Shown here one piece after another: positions 7,200 through 13,025 of a DNA stretch of 13,025 bases. The notes below the pieces were generated by a model. The model did no database searches. It was given only the letters and a program-made list of their open reading frames with translations, and was not told the DNA's origin. The DNA lies in assembly GCA_016292335.1 (NCBI GenBank), contig JAECRX010000129.1, positions 1 through 13,025 of the forward strand, written 5' to 3'. Source of the stretch: Candidatus Sifarchaeum subterraneum. GTDB lineage: Archaea > Asgardarchaeota > Sifarchaeia > Sifarchaeales > Sifarchaeaceae. Made by a program: the position numbers and the translations under genes. Numbering within the stretch: the stretch's first letter is position 1; every line of letters starts with the position of its first letter.

Positions 7200-7222
7200 C
7201 AGCCTCCTTCTTATCGAGGCTG
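7200..7222 (+). terminator. Hairpin after the two-helix membrane-protein gene
   Basis: CAGCCTC (7200-7206) pairs perfectly with GAGGCTG (7216-7222) around a nine-base loop, 14 bases after the stop codon at 7186. No T-run follows immediately; T6 at about 7404-7409 is the nearest. It could be a 3' end stabiliser and not a classic terminator. Confidence 0.35.
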
Positions 7223-7530
7223 AATCAATTCCCGCACTACATAACCTATCCAAATCAATATGCTCCTTTTTTAAGAGAGACACCAAATTCGTAAATTTAG
7301 CCCTTGCATGAGCTTTTGCATGTTTCCGTTTTTGTCTTCCTCGAACGATATCTGTAATAAGTGATTATACAGTCAGCTGTAGCCCGTTGAAGTTACTAGA
7401 TGGGTTTTTTATGAACTTGTTTTGTAAAGAGAAGGAATTGATCATATATTTAAATAATATAATATTTTAATCCCAATTCTGCTAAATGATTAGAAGTTAT
7501 TTGCTAAAGCTTTAATATTCCATAAAATTA
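7223..7530. other. AT-rich spacer without a supported gene
   Basis: Only short frames occur here. A minus-strand frame (7137-7364) is open for 75 codons and gives a basic peptide, but it has no canonical start at its beginning and overlaps the neighbouring gene's end. A TATA-like box (TTTAAAAA, 7537-7544) just beyond this stretch probably serves the next gene. Confidence 0.4.
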
Positions 7531-7586
7531 GAAAAGTTTAAAAATTCTCAAACGTATTATGAAATAACTAATGATAAGAAGAAATA

Positions 7587-7826
7587 ATGATAAATGCATC
7601 TGAGGTTGAAAATTTGGCTGAACCACCTGATTTTTGGAAAAAATGGAAAAAAGAAAGACCTGACCCTAAAGATATTTTTGAACCAGAATCACCGTTACCT
7701 CTTACTCCTCAGAAACCTATCGTTCCTCCCACAAAATCGATAGATGCTCTTCTACAAGAAATTCTCACAAGATTAAAGAAACTCCAAGAAGATGTGACAG
7801 AGATAAAGAGACGACTGCCAAAATAA
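7587..7826 (+). CDS. Small protein with Pro-rich linker and C-terminal coiled coil
   Basis: This 79-residue protein is of unknown family. The first 25 residues are acidic to mixed with a WKKWKK patch. Residues 26-49 are a proline-rich linker (PDPKDIFEPESPLPLTPQKP). Residues 50-78 form a clear heptad helix (SIDALLQEILTRLKKLQEDVTEIKRRL), expected to make a two- or three-stranded coiled coil. There is no membrane helix. It starts at ATG 7587, about 20 bases after the start predicted from the TATA-like box at 7537-7544; no strong ribosome site is present. It converges on the ketopantoate-reductase-type gene. It probably acts as a small oligomerising adaptor, which is an inference from shape only. 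Confidence 0.65.
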   Translation: MINASEVENLAEPPDFWKKWKKERPDPKDIFEPESPLPLTPQKPIVPPTKSIDALLQEILTRLKKLQEDVTEIKRRLPK

Positions 7827-7950
7827 TTTTTTACCTTGAAAGATTCTCTAATCGGGTGAAAATATCGTAATTGCTTGATCGTATTCGGCTCCAAGACGGC
7901 TAAACATTTTAAACCCCCTTAGAGCGGATTGGTGTATATCTTTAAGGTGA

Positions 7951-7970
7951 CTAGGATTTCTCAATCCTAG
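7951..7970. terminator. Perfect hairpin between convergent genes
   Basis: CTAGGATT (7951-7958), loop TCTC, AATCCTAG (7963-7970): an eight-base perfect stem with a four-base loop, between the stops at 7826 (+) and 8004 (-). It could end or protect transcripts from either side. Neither side shows a strong T-run. Confidence 0.5.
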
Positions 7971-8003
7971 GGTTGATGTTTTATGTGACTTGTATAATCT
8001 TTG

Positions 8004-8969
8004 TTATTCAATTGCTTTGATTACTCTCCACGCAAATTCTAGATTGGGTACGGAGACTCCATACTCCTTTGCTTTTTTTACAATATAACCAATAGTTGCG
8101 TCAACTTCAGTCTTTCTACCTCTTTCAATATCTTGTAGCATTGATATTTTTATCTTTGTTAACCCATTCTTCTCAAATTGTTCGCCTCTATTCCTAATCA
8201 TCTCAACGGCAATATCCATATCTGCATCAACTAATTGTTCAATTCCAAAGTTGAAGTAGTCTTTTATAACTATTCCTAATTTCCTAGCTAATGCGGCACA
8301 TTCTCTCACCACAGAGACAAATAGATAGGCTGTATGCTCATCTTTGAGAATTTTATGAAAAAACAGTCTTGTGACTGCGGCAAGTGATGCTGCAGGTGTA
8401 TATTGAATCAATTTTGTCCACTCTGCGGATTGGATACTCTCTGGAATTCTTGTCTCTAAACCTGATTCATTAAACATTCGAGTTATTCCCAAAACTCTCT
8501 CTGTTTTTTCGTTATTTAACTCGCCAAAGTAGGTGATTCCATCATAGGTGTGTGCCACTTTTCCAGGTTCAAGAAGAGTTGCACCGATTATTGTTGTTGC
8601 ACCAATAACTTTTTCCCCTCCGAAAAAATCAGACAAAACCTCATTCTTCGCTACGCCATTTTGGAGGCTCATGACACATAAATCTTTTTGCTGTTTTAAA
8701 TGCGCGACGCTTTCTAAAGCATCAATAGTATCTTTAGTTTTTACAAGAAGGATCAAAAATCTAGCTTTTGAAATATCTCTTGGATTAGTTGTGGCTTTAG
8801 CTTCAATAGTTCGCTTCCCTGTCCTGCTGACTATTTTCAACCCAGTTTCATTGATTTTGCTTACATGATCTTTATTTCTTGTAACAAGGGTTACATCAAA
8901 ACCGTTTTCGGCTAAGCACCCTCCAATGACCGAGCCCAAAGCTCCGGCTCCAAGAATTACTATTGTCAT
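8004..8969 (-). CDS. panE: 2-dehydropantoate 2-reductase (ketopantoate reductase family)
   Basis: This enzyme reduces ketopantoate to pantoate with NAD(P)H in coenzyme A synthesis; some relatives act on other 2-keto acids. At 321 residues it has the usual length. The N-terminus is the Rossmann loop MTIVILGAGALGSVIG, followed by LVTRNKDH, LLVKTKDT and LQNGV. The C-terminal helical domain shows EWTKL, whose Lys matches the family's catalytic lysine, and SMLQDIERGRKTEVDATIG, the conserved Ser/Asp/Glu segment that closes the site. No active-site residue is missing. ATG 8969 has no ribosome site, but a TATA-like TTTTTTAATTATT (about 8985-9000 on the minus strand) lies about 25 bases ahead, which suggests a leaderless message. 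Paralogues with other substrates exist, so the symbol is likely but not certain. Confidence 0.85.
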   Translation of the reverse strand: MTIVILGAGALGSVIGGCLAENGFDVTLVTRNKDHVSKINETGLKIVSRTGKRTIEAKATTNPRDISKARFLILLVKTKDTIDALESVAHLKQQKDLCVMSLQNGVAKNEVLSDFFGGEKVIGATTIIGATLLEPGKVAHTYDGITYFGELNNEKTERVLGITRMFNESGLETRIPESIQSAEWTKLIQYTPAASLAAVTRLFFHKILKDEHTAYLFVSVVRECAALARKLGIVIKDYFNFGIEQLVDADMDIAVEMIRNRGEQFEKNGLTKIKISMLQDIERGRKTEVDATIGYIVKKAKEYGVSVPNLEFAWRVIKAIE

Positions 8970-9134
8970 GACTTCAACCGTGAATCTAATAATTAAAAAA
9001 TCTTTCTGCTAATTACCATTAAAAAAAAATCAAAATGCAAAGTAACGATTGAAAGTAGCGAATTCTGTATGTGCATTTAAAGTATACAAGTTGTATGGAA
9101 GTTATCTGAAAAATTGAAAGACTAAAAAGAAACC

Positions 9135-9180
9135 AAAAAAAATTCTCATTTCTTTGAAAAAATTCCAAAAAAATGGAAAA
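9135..9180 (-). terminator. Serial oligo(T) terminators after the disulfide oxidoreductase
   Basis: On the minus strand, T-runs of about 7, 6 and 8 bases follow each other within 40 bases, roughly 90-130 bases after the stop at 9267. Further T5-T6 runs occur nearer the gene (9225-9240). Repeated T-tracts are a usual archaeal terminator arrangement. Confidence 0.45.
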
Positions 9181-9266
9181 ATTAAAGCAACAGGTCATAA
9201 ACCCTTCGCGCTTCTTAAAAGAAAAATGAAAAAATATTCTCTATACCACAGAAAAATAAAGTTATG

Positions 9267-9917
9267 CTACTTCTCTAGTGCTTCTTGAATTTTTTGGACA
9301 AAAACTGATTCTGGGACCGCACCCTCGATTGTGGTATCCTCGTTGATAACAATTTTTGGAACAGCAAATACAGCATATTTCTGTGCGAGTTCCCGAAATT
9401 CCAATCCATCAATTCCATCTGCTGTAATATTATCATTAATCATAGCTAGTTTATGACTTGTTCTCACTGCACGAGGGCAATAGGGACAAGTTGGAGTTGT
9501 AAACACTTGTATATGAACCTTTTCGGAAATCTCTTTGATTTGCTTTTCGGTGTCTGGATTTAGATCGGGGGCTCCAGTTGAAACATCGACTATGTCATCA
9601 ATAAGTGCACCAAACTCGTATCCAGAAGGCAATCCAAAATACCTGACGTGCGGTTTCCTTTCTGTGCTATGAATCACAGTTGCTGGAAACTTATCGATAT
9701 TGAATTCTTTTGCCTCTTCAGAATCTGGTTCGCAAGTGCATTGCTCTATGGTTATTTTTGGTGATTGATCTGCAACTATATTGATAAGATCTATTGTATC
9801 GTTACACCCGAGACAATGGTCTTTTGTTGCAAAGACATACAATTTAACATCATCTTTTAAATTTTGAAATTTTTCCCTAACATGTTCTAAGGTTTGTTCG
9901 TCTATTTCGACAACCAT
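9267..9917 (-). CDS. Protein disulfide oxidoreductase, two thioredoxin folds (archaeal PDO type)
   Basis: This protein forms, reduces or isomerises disulfides in the cytosol. It is 216 residues, near the usual length of archaeal PDO. The first fold carries C35-L-G-C38 and a cis-Pro in FPAT (P78). The second carries C144-P-Y-C147, the glutaredoxin-like CPYC pair, and a cis-Pro in VPK (P187). Both sites are complete, so both may be active. C60 and C62 add a third Cys pair (CTC) that is not a standard feature. There is no signal peptide. The start is well fixed: GAGGTGAG stands about four bases before ATG 9917, close to a perfect match to the anti-Shine-Dalgarno. It is apparently transcribed alone. 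Confidence 0.88.
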   Translation of the reverse strand: MVVEIDEQTLEHVREKFQNLKDDVKLYVFATKDHCLGCNDTIDLINIVADQSPKITIEQCTCEPDSEEAKEFNIDKFPATVIHSTERKPHVRYFGLPSGYEFGALIDDIVDVSTGAPDLNPDTEKQIKEISEKVHIQVFTTPTCPYCPRAVRTSHKLAMINDNITADGIDGLEFRELAQKYAVFAVPKIVINEDTTIEGAVPESVFVQKIQEALEK

Positions 9918-9965
9918 TTTCTCACCTCAAGATTTTATGCATCGCTCTTCTTAGACATGTATTTT

Positions 9966-9976
9966 GCTTAAAAAGG
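9966..9976 (-). promoter_or_regulatory. Possible TATA box of the disulfide oxidoreductase gene
   Basis: The minus strand reads CTTTTTAAGC about 50 bases before the start codon. It predicts a leader of about 25 bases that includes the GAGGTGAG ribosome site. Confidence 0.35.
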
Positions 9977-10050
9977 AAAAGTTTTAGTAACTATTAAGTT
10001 TTTTTATGTGGGTAAGTTGATGTCTGTCCAAATCTATATCGTCATAGAGT

Positions 10051-10130
10051 ATACAGCTTTTAGAGATGAAAAATAGCTGTTTATACATTCAATGTTTAGT
10101 TCGTAGCTGAATGTGGGGCGCTATCCACAT
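10051..10130. other. Spacer with two inverted repeats, no gene
   Basis: ATGTGG (10111-10116) pairs with CCACAT (10125-10130) around an eight-base loop. Just before it, ACAGCT and AGCTGT (about 10053-10081) form a second inverted repeat with a long loop. The local sequence is GC-richer than the rest of the spacer (9918-10300). Frames here are short and start with TTG only. It could be the tail of the helicase transcript or a small RNA. Confidence 0.25.
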
Positions 10131-10300
10131 AAAGTATGCGTCGATGCCTTTACATCCTCCATTATGCCGCAAAGTCAAATTCTGAGTTGATACGGAGGAG
10201 AATATACATATATAGTATTCCGTGTTTTCATGTAACTTTGGCGATGTACAAGCCAAAGATAGGATTTTCGGAAAAGTATGTATATTTTCCAAGGGAGCAA

Positions 10301-11701
10301 TCAAATTGTAGACCAGGGATATCTTTCCATAATATTTTTTGTTAATCTTTGCACCTTTTTCTCTTCTGAAGTGTTCGCATACGTTAAAATGGCGACAGTT
10401 CCCCCTCGGGTCCTTTTGAATTTTTGATACATAGTCTTCGTTGTATTTATCACATCTATTACAACCAAAAGATCTGCATTCGGTATATCCAAATCTCTTT
10501 CTCCAACAGGGGACATAATCAGAGAACTTTGTTTACTACAATTCTTAAAATCATTTAAGATGGTTTTCTTGTCCCTTGTTTTACCTGTTAGCACAAAAAC
10601 GCTTTGTCCCTTGCTTTCTAATCCTTTGGCTATTTGATTAACCATATCAAGATACGAGCATAAAATTACTGTTTTATTATTTTGCATTGCTAACTCAATA
10701 GTCTTTACTGTTTTTGGTGAAATCCAAGAAATTTTTTTGCGAATTGCATTGACATTAAAGTAATTCTGAACGAAGTCTTGATAAAAAAACCGAATATATC
10801 TTCTAGAAGTCATCGCAAAAACATATTTGCGCAACATAAGAAGAGAAACATATTGATTCTTCAACTCGGTGGATATAGGTAATCTATCCAAGATAAGATG
10901 AATTTCTCGAATCTCATCTGAATCTAATTGATAATCTTCTCCTTTCAGTTCATTGTTTATTTTGATCCTAGTATTTTTTATAATCTCATCTAACATAGCA
11001 CAAATATTTTGAGTTGCAGGATCAGATACAGGAATTATTTCTATTTTAGTTATTTTCATAAAATCTTTGACATCTGTTTCTTCGAGATCTTCCATTGTAA
11101 TTAGGGTTGTGCCTTTTAAATAATTTTTTAAAGTGTGTAGTTCCTTTCTGATTTTCAATTGATCTTCATTAATAACTACATGATCATCTCTTAATGTTCC
11201 ACTCATCCCAATTATCCAAATTGATGAAAAGAACGGCAAAAGAAAGTTCCATGGATGAGTTAATACGACTCTATCTGAAACCCTACGAATAATAGTATCG
11301 ATTTCATTTATTATAAAGGCATCAAAATCTTTTGCATGAATTATTCCTCTTCCCTTGCCTTGTAGAATATTAGAAAGGATCATTGGGGTGCAGATAATAA
11401 CTCTTTTTTCCTCTAGTATTTTTTTCCTCAAGGGGAAAGGCATGTTTGACGTTATCCAGCCTAATCCAGAAATTCCACCATAGTCGTGAGAGAGATATTG
11501 GACTGTTTCGGCTAAAGATGATGAAGACTGCATGATTAATAAAAAGCGTAGATTAGGAAAATACTCCTGAACTAACTGAAATGTGATAAAACGTTTTCCT
11601 AGACCGCAATCTAGTTCAACAAGAGTATTTATCCCGTGATTCTCACGAAGGCGGTTTAAAATGTATTCTTGGTATTGTCTATATTCGAATTTATTATCCA
11701 T
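10301..11701 (-). CDS. Superfamily 2 helicase-like protein, Hef/FANCM relative with eroded motifs
   Basis: This 466-residue protein has both RecA-like domains. It shows YRQYQ (8-12), Walker A-like CGLGKR (32-37), ICTPMIL (103-109), motif II-like NEID (132-135), SGT (167-169), VILCSY (345-350), SPVGERDLDIPNADLLVVID (397-416) and YQKFKRTRGG (425-434). The last two match the Hef/FANCM/Mph1 forms GEEGLDIP and QRxGRTGR. A helical insert spans about 210-330. Several catalytic motifs depart from consensus: GKT is GKR, DEAH is NEID, and motif VI has lost its arginine pattern. No ERCC4 nuclease domain follows, so it is much shorter than euryarchaeal Hef. ATPase activity may be weak or absent; a structural or regulatory role at branched DNA is possible. 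It starts at ATG 11701 without a clear ribosome site. Confidence 0.8.
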   Translation of the reverse strand: MDNKFEYRQYQEYILNRLRENHGINTLVELDCGLGKRFITFQLVQEYFPNLRFLLIMQSSSSLAETVQYLSHDYGGISGLGWITSNMPFPLRKKILEEKRVIICTPMILSNILQGKGRGIIHAKDFDAFIINEIDTIIRRVSDRVVLTHPWNFLLPFFSSIWIIGMSGTLRDDHVVINEDQLKIRKELHTLKNYLKGTTLITMEDLEETDVKDFMKITKIEIIPVSDPATQNICAMLDEIIKNTRIKINNELKGEDYQLDSDEIREIHLILDRLPISTELKNQYVSLLMLRKYVFAMTSRRYIRFFYQDFVQNYFNVNAIRKKISWISPKTVKTIELAMQNNKTVILCSYLDMVNQIAKGLESKGQSVFVLTGKTRDKKTILNDFKNCSKQSSLIMSPVGERDLDIPNADLLVVIDVINTTKTMYQKFKRTRGGTVAILTYANTSEEKKVQRLTKNIMERYPWSTI

Positions 11702-11807
11702 TTGCCAACACTTTCTGGTGTAGCTAAAATACTTACCCGATATAATTAAGCAAATGTTTCGGGTTTCTGGTAACTATCAAGTTTTTTGTGGATAATTTCT
11801 ATTTCAT

Positions 11808-11978
11808 CTAACGACTACAGCATAAAAGAAGTCCTGAACGTAGCGAAAGATTTAGATGAGTGTCGTAAGACACAGACCTTTTATGCAGTGTTATCTGAGG
11901 TCGAGGCAAATAATACGTTCCATTCAGATCAAAATCTGGTCTAAAAACTTCTTCATTGTTGAGCCACCCTGTTGTCAT
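11808..11978 (-). CDS. Possible 56-residue protein following the zinc-protein gene
   Basis: An ATG one base after the zinc protein's stop (TGA-A-ATG) opens a 56-codon frame beginning MTTGWLNNEEVFRPDFDLNG. The close spacing and the first 35 residues look like a translationally coupled gene. The last 20 residues (SLRSGLLLCCSR end) look less like a protein. The opposite strand of the same bases also has an open frame without ATG and several hairpins, so an RNA is a real alternative. No family is recognised. Confidence 0.22.
   Translation of the reverse strand: MTTGWLNNEEVFRPDFDLNGTYYLPRPQITLHKRSVSYDTHLNLSLRSGLLLCCSR
11860..11942. other. Foldable stretch: candidate small RNA
   Basis: Three perfect five-base helices fit in 83 bases: GTGTC-GTAA-GACAC (11860-11873, GNRA loop), CAGAT-CAAA-ATCTG (11925-11938), and AGACC (11874-11878) with GGTCT (11938-11942) closing the second. 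The long-range helix uses base 11938, so it competes slightly with the second hairpin. There is no clear promoter or T-run on the plus strand. It overlaps the possible 56-codon frame. Confidence 0.2.
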
Positions 11979-11979
11979 T

Positions 11980-12296
11980 TCAATCATTTATTATCCTTCT
12001 ATGTCCTTTTGGACATGTTCCATAAGAACAGTCGTAAAAGCCTTCATCCCACTCCTCGGCAACATTATAGTGTGTACGGCAGTATATTTTATCACAATCT
12101 GGACAGTATGCGTCTATACCCATCTTCCATAAATGTATTTTCCATCACATAATAATGAATCTCAGAAATTTCATTTTTTTTCAACCAATCAAATATTTTT
12201 TTTGAGTGATTTAATCCAATGGCCTGAGAATGAGTTATTCCCTCAAATTCTTTCTTTGGTTTTTTTATTACCTTTGACTTCTTTTTCCGTTGTCAT
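11980..12296 (-). pseudogene. Zinc-cluster small protein gene split by two +1 frameshifts
   Basis: The last intact piece (ATG 12123 to TGA 11980) encodes 47 residues with C-x2-C-x4-C-x2-H, then C-x4-C-x3-H (MGIDAYCPDCDKIYCRTHYN, later YDCSYGTCPKGHRR). This is a dense set of zinc ligands with conserved-looking spacing. Upstream the coding continues in another frame (FEGITHSQAIGLNHSKKIFDWL up to MEDG), and before that in a third frame from ATG 12296 (MTTEKEVKGNKK). Removing one base from the A7 run (T7 at 12260-12266 on the plus strand) and one from the G3 run (CCC at 12119-12121) restores one 104-residue protein with an N-terminal helical part and the C-terminal metal site. Either the gene is decaying or the sequence has two homopolymer errors. 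Function is unknown; a zinc-binding regulator fits the operator in front. Confidence 0.7.
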
Positions 12297-12320
12297 TTAT
12301 TTTTCACTTCCTCCATTTTT

Positions 12321-12339
12321 TTTACCAAAATTTGGTAAA
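12321..12339. promoter_or_regulatory. 9-1-9 perfect palindrome, operator at the zinc-gene promoter
   Basis: TTTACCAAA-A-TTTGGTAAA is symmetrical at every position but the central base. On the minus strand it lies about 25 bases after a TATA-like TTATTTAAAA (12357-12366) and 25 bases before ATG 12296, so it covers the predicted transcription start. A dimeric repressor bound here would block polymerase. The regulator is unknown and might be the downstream protein itself. Confidence 0.6.
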
Positions 12340-12356
12340 ATAGTTCATTAAGCAGG

Positions 12357-12368
12357 TTTTAAATAATT
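12357..12368 (-). promoter_or_regulatory. TATA/BRE promoter of the zinc-protein gene
   Basis: The minus strand reads GAAATTATTTAAAACC, a BRE-like purine tract followed by a TATA box, about 65 bases before ATG 12296. The start predicted 25 bases downstream falls inside the palindrome. Confidence 0.45.
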
Positions 12369-12375
12369 TCTTAAG

Positions 12376-12410
12376 CGTTATTTACTGCCTCGATTTCAGA
12401 TAACGTTATC
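12376..12410. promoter_or_regulatory. CGTTAT boxes including a 12-base palindrome
   Basis: GATAACGTTATC (12399-12410) is a perfect palindrome, and a further CGTTAT stands at 12376-12381. The two direct copies are 28 bases apart. They lie between the divergent zinc-protein and DUF2284 promoters, just upstream of the former's TATA box, where an activator could bind. Confidence 0.3.
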
Positions 12411-12504
12411 GGTGTAAAAGAAGGATTTTTATTTATTTATTATTTTCGAACAAAGGAAAGCAAAAAAGAGAAGGATTTTAAAAGAAAATATCTATCATCC
12501 ATTG

Positions 12505-12623
12505 ACGGACGAGTTTGAGTTGAAAAACTCAAGAAAATATCGAAAAACGGGATACTATGGCTGCGAGCCATCCCGCCTAATAGTAGTTGGGGCTTCTTAT
12601 GTTTGTTTATAAACATTTTTTTT
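12505..12623 (+). ncRNA. Structured RNA or attenuator-like leader ahead of DUF2284 gene
   Basis: Three helices follow in order. TTGAGTT-GAAA-AACTCAA (12515-12532) is a perfect seven-base stem with a GNRA loop. CGGG...CCCG (12548-12575) encloses ATGGCT-GCG-AGCCAT (12557-12571) with a five-base bulge on one side. ATGTTT...AAACAT (12599-12616) is followed at once by a T8 run (12616-12623), the shape of an intrinsic terminator. A TATA-like GATTTTAAAAG (12473-12483) would start RNA near 12505. The central hairpin is GC-rich in very AT-rich surroundings. It could be an independent small RNA or a leader that controls the gene at 12664. I match it to no known riboswitch. The TTTATAAA in the last hairpin could instead be that gene's TATA box. 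Confidence 0.4.
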
Positions 12624-12663
12624 CTTTTAAGACTTCTAAAAAAAGTGAGTGAGGTATAATTGA

Positions 12664-13025
12664 ATGTCTGAACAACAATTGACCAAAACAAATTTGTCAG
12701 AACTTTGCGAGATAGCTATCAAAAATGGTGCAACAGATGCAAAAATACTTGAAACTGAAGAGATTGTTGTCGATCGCCGTGTCCGATTAAAATGCTTATA
12801 TCCACGATGTGGATATTATGGACAAAATCTAATGTGCCCTCCATTCACCCCAACACCTGAAGAATTCAAGGAATATCTTTCAGGTTACCAATTTGGTATT
12901 CTGGTACAACTTAAAGAGCCAACCTCAAAAAAAATACAAGAATTATTTAAAAATGAAGATGCATCGTATGCAGAGTTAATGGAGCAGAAGGAATCAAGAA
13001 TATTACTTGACGAGTGGAAAGACAC
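12664..13025 (+). CDS. DUF2284 putative metal-binding protein (3' end outside window)
   Basis: The first 120 residues are present. After a short helical start come CLYPRCGYYGQNLMCPPFTP with C44, C49 and C58, the defining cysteine cluster of DUF2284 proteins (C-x4-C-x8-C-PP), annotated in databases as predicted metal-binding and common in archaea and anaerobes. The fourth ligand would lie further on. Their biochemical role is unknown to me; a small iron-sulfur or zinc protein is the usual assumption. ATG 12664 has GAGGT eight bases upstream (12650-12655 region), a good ribosome site. Promoter: either TTTATAAA at 12606-12613, or a more distant one reading through the hairpin element. The frame is open to the window edge. 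Confidence 0.88.
   Translation, partial: MSEQQLTKTNLSELCEIAIKNGATDAKILETEEIVVDRRVRLKCLYPRCGYYGQNLMCPPFTPTPEEFKEYLSGYQFGILVQLKEPTSKKIQELFKNEDASYAELMEQKESRILLDEWKD

Noticed and set aside
7137..7364. 75-codon open frame on the minus strand giving a basic, helix-like peptide
   Set aside because: No ATG, GTG or TTG near its beginning, it overlaps the end of the gene at 6689-7186, and the encoded peptide is not recognised. It might be a gene remnant, but this is not supportable.
8548..8868. 106-codon plus-strand frame inside the ketopantoate-reductase-type gene
   Set aside because: Shadow of a well-recognised enzyme on the minus strand.
10089..10304. 71-codon frame overlapping the helicase stop by four bases (minus strand)
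   Set aside because: TTG start without ribosome site, no recognisable domain, and composition unlike the neighbouring genes; two inverted repeats in the same stretch suggest non-coding sequence.
12133..12351. 72-codon plus-strand frame rich in Phe, Leu and Ser
   Set aside because: It lies opposite the zinc-protein coding sequence and crosses the palindrome; its composition simply mirrors the A-rich minus-strand message.
12440..12691. 83-codon minus-strand frame
   Set aside because: It covers the hairpin element and the start of the DUF2284 gene on the opposite strand, has no ribosome site and shows no protein-like pattern.

Overview
This is an AT-rich window, almost certainly from an archaeon. 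It contains an F420-dependent NADP reductase, a two-CxxC protein disulfide oxidoreductase, a Hef/FANCM-like helicase relative, TATA-like boxes about 25 bases ahead of starts or predicted leaders, and oligo(T) tracts after genes. I see no rRNA, tRNA, CRISPR array, transposase or phage gene. I cannot name the lineage; an uncultured mesophilic archaeon (Asgard or TACK type) is my guess and nothing more.

Layout. Positions 1-110 hold the tail of a glycine-zipper membrane protein. From about 3600 down to 239 runs a probable leftward operon: membrane-anchored rhodanese, amidohydrolase, F420:NADP reductase (npdG/fno) and a GT-B glycosyltransferase. Positions 3548-4595 are a long spacer with a TATA box, a possible one-helix membrane protein (3820-4128) and a cluster of ATCAGCGA boxes. 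The centrepiece follows at 4596-6077: a solitary, GC-richer, tryptophan-loaded polytopic membrane protein built from repeats, which I cannot assign to a family. Its downstream flank (6127-6650) is gene-free and very poor in G. Two small genes follow: a two-helix membrane protein and a proline-rich/coiled-coil protein. Then come leftward genes for a ketopantoate-reductase-type enzyme, a protein disulfide oxidoreductase and a helicase with eroded motifs.

The right end (11700-13025) is regulatory and untidy. A short leftward zinc-cluster gene is split by two single-base insertions in homopolymer runs, with a near-perfect 9-1-9 palindrome at its predicted transcription start. A GC-rich hairpin element ending in a hairpin plus T8 lies just before a rightward DUF2284 putative metal-binding protein that runs off the window.

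Most interesting are the repeat-built Trp-rich membrane protein with its operator-like cluster, the candidate RNA/attenuator ahead of DUF2284, the frameshifted zinc protein, and the helicase whose ATPase motifs are degenerate. Redox is a loose common theme (F420/NADP, rhodanese, disulfide oxidoreductase, possible metal-binding proteins), but nothing in the sequence proves that these units work together.
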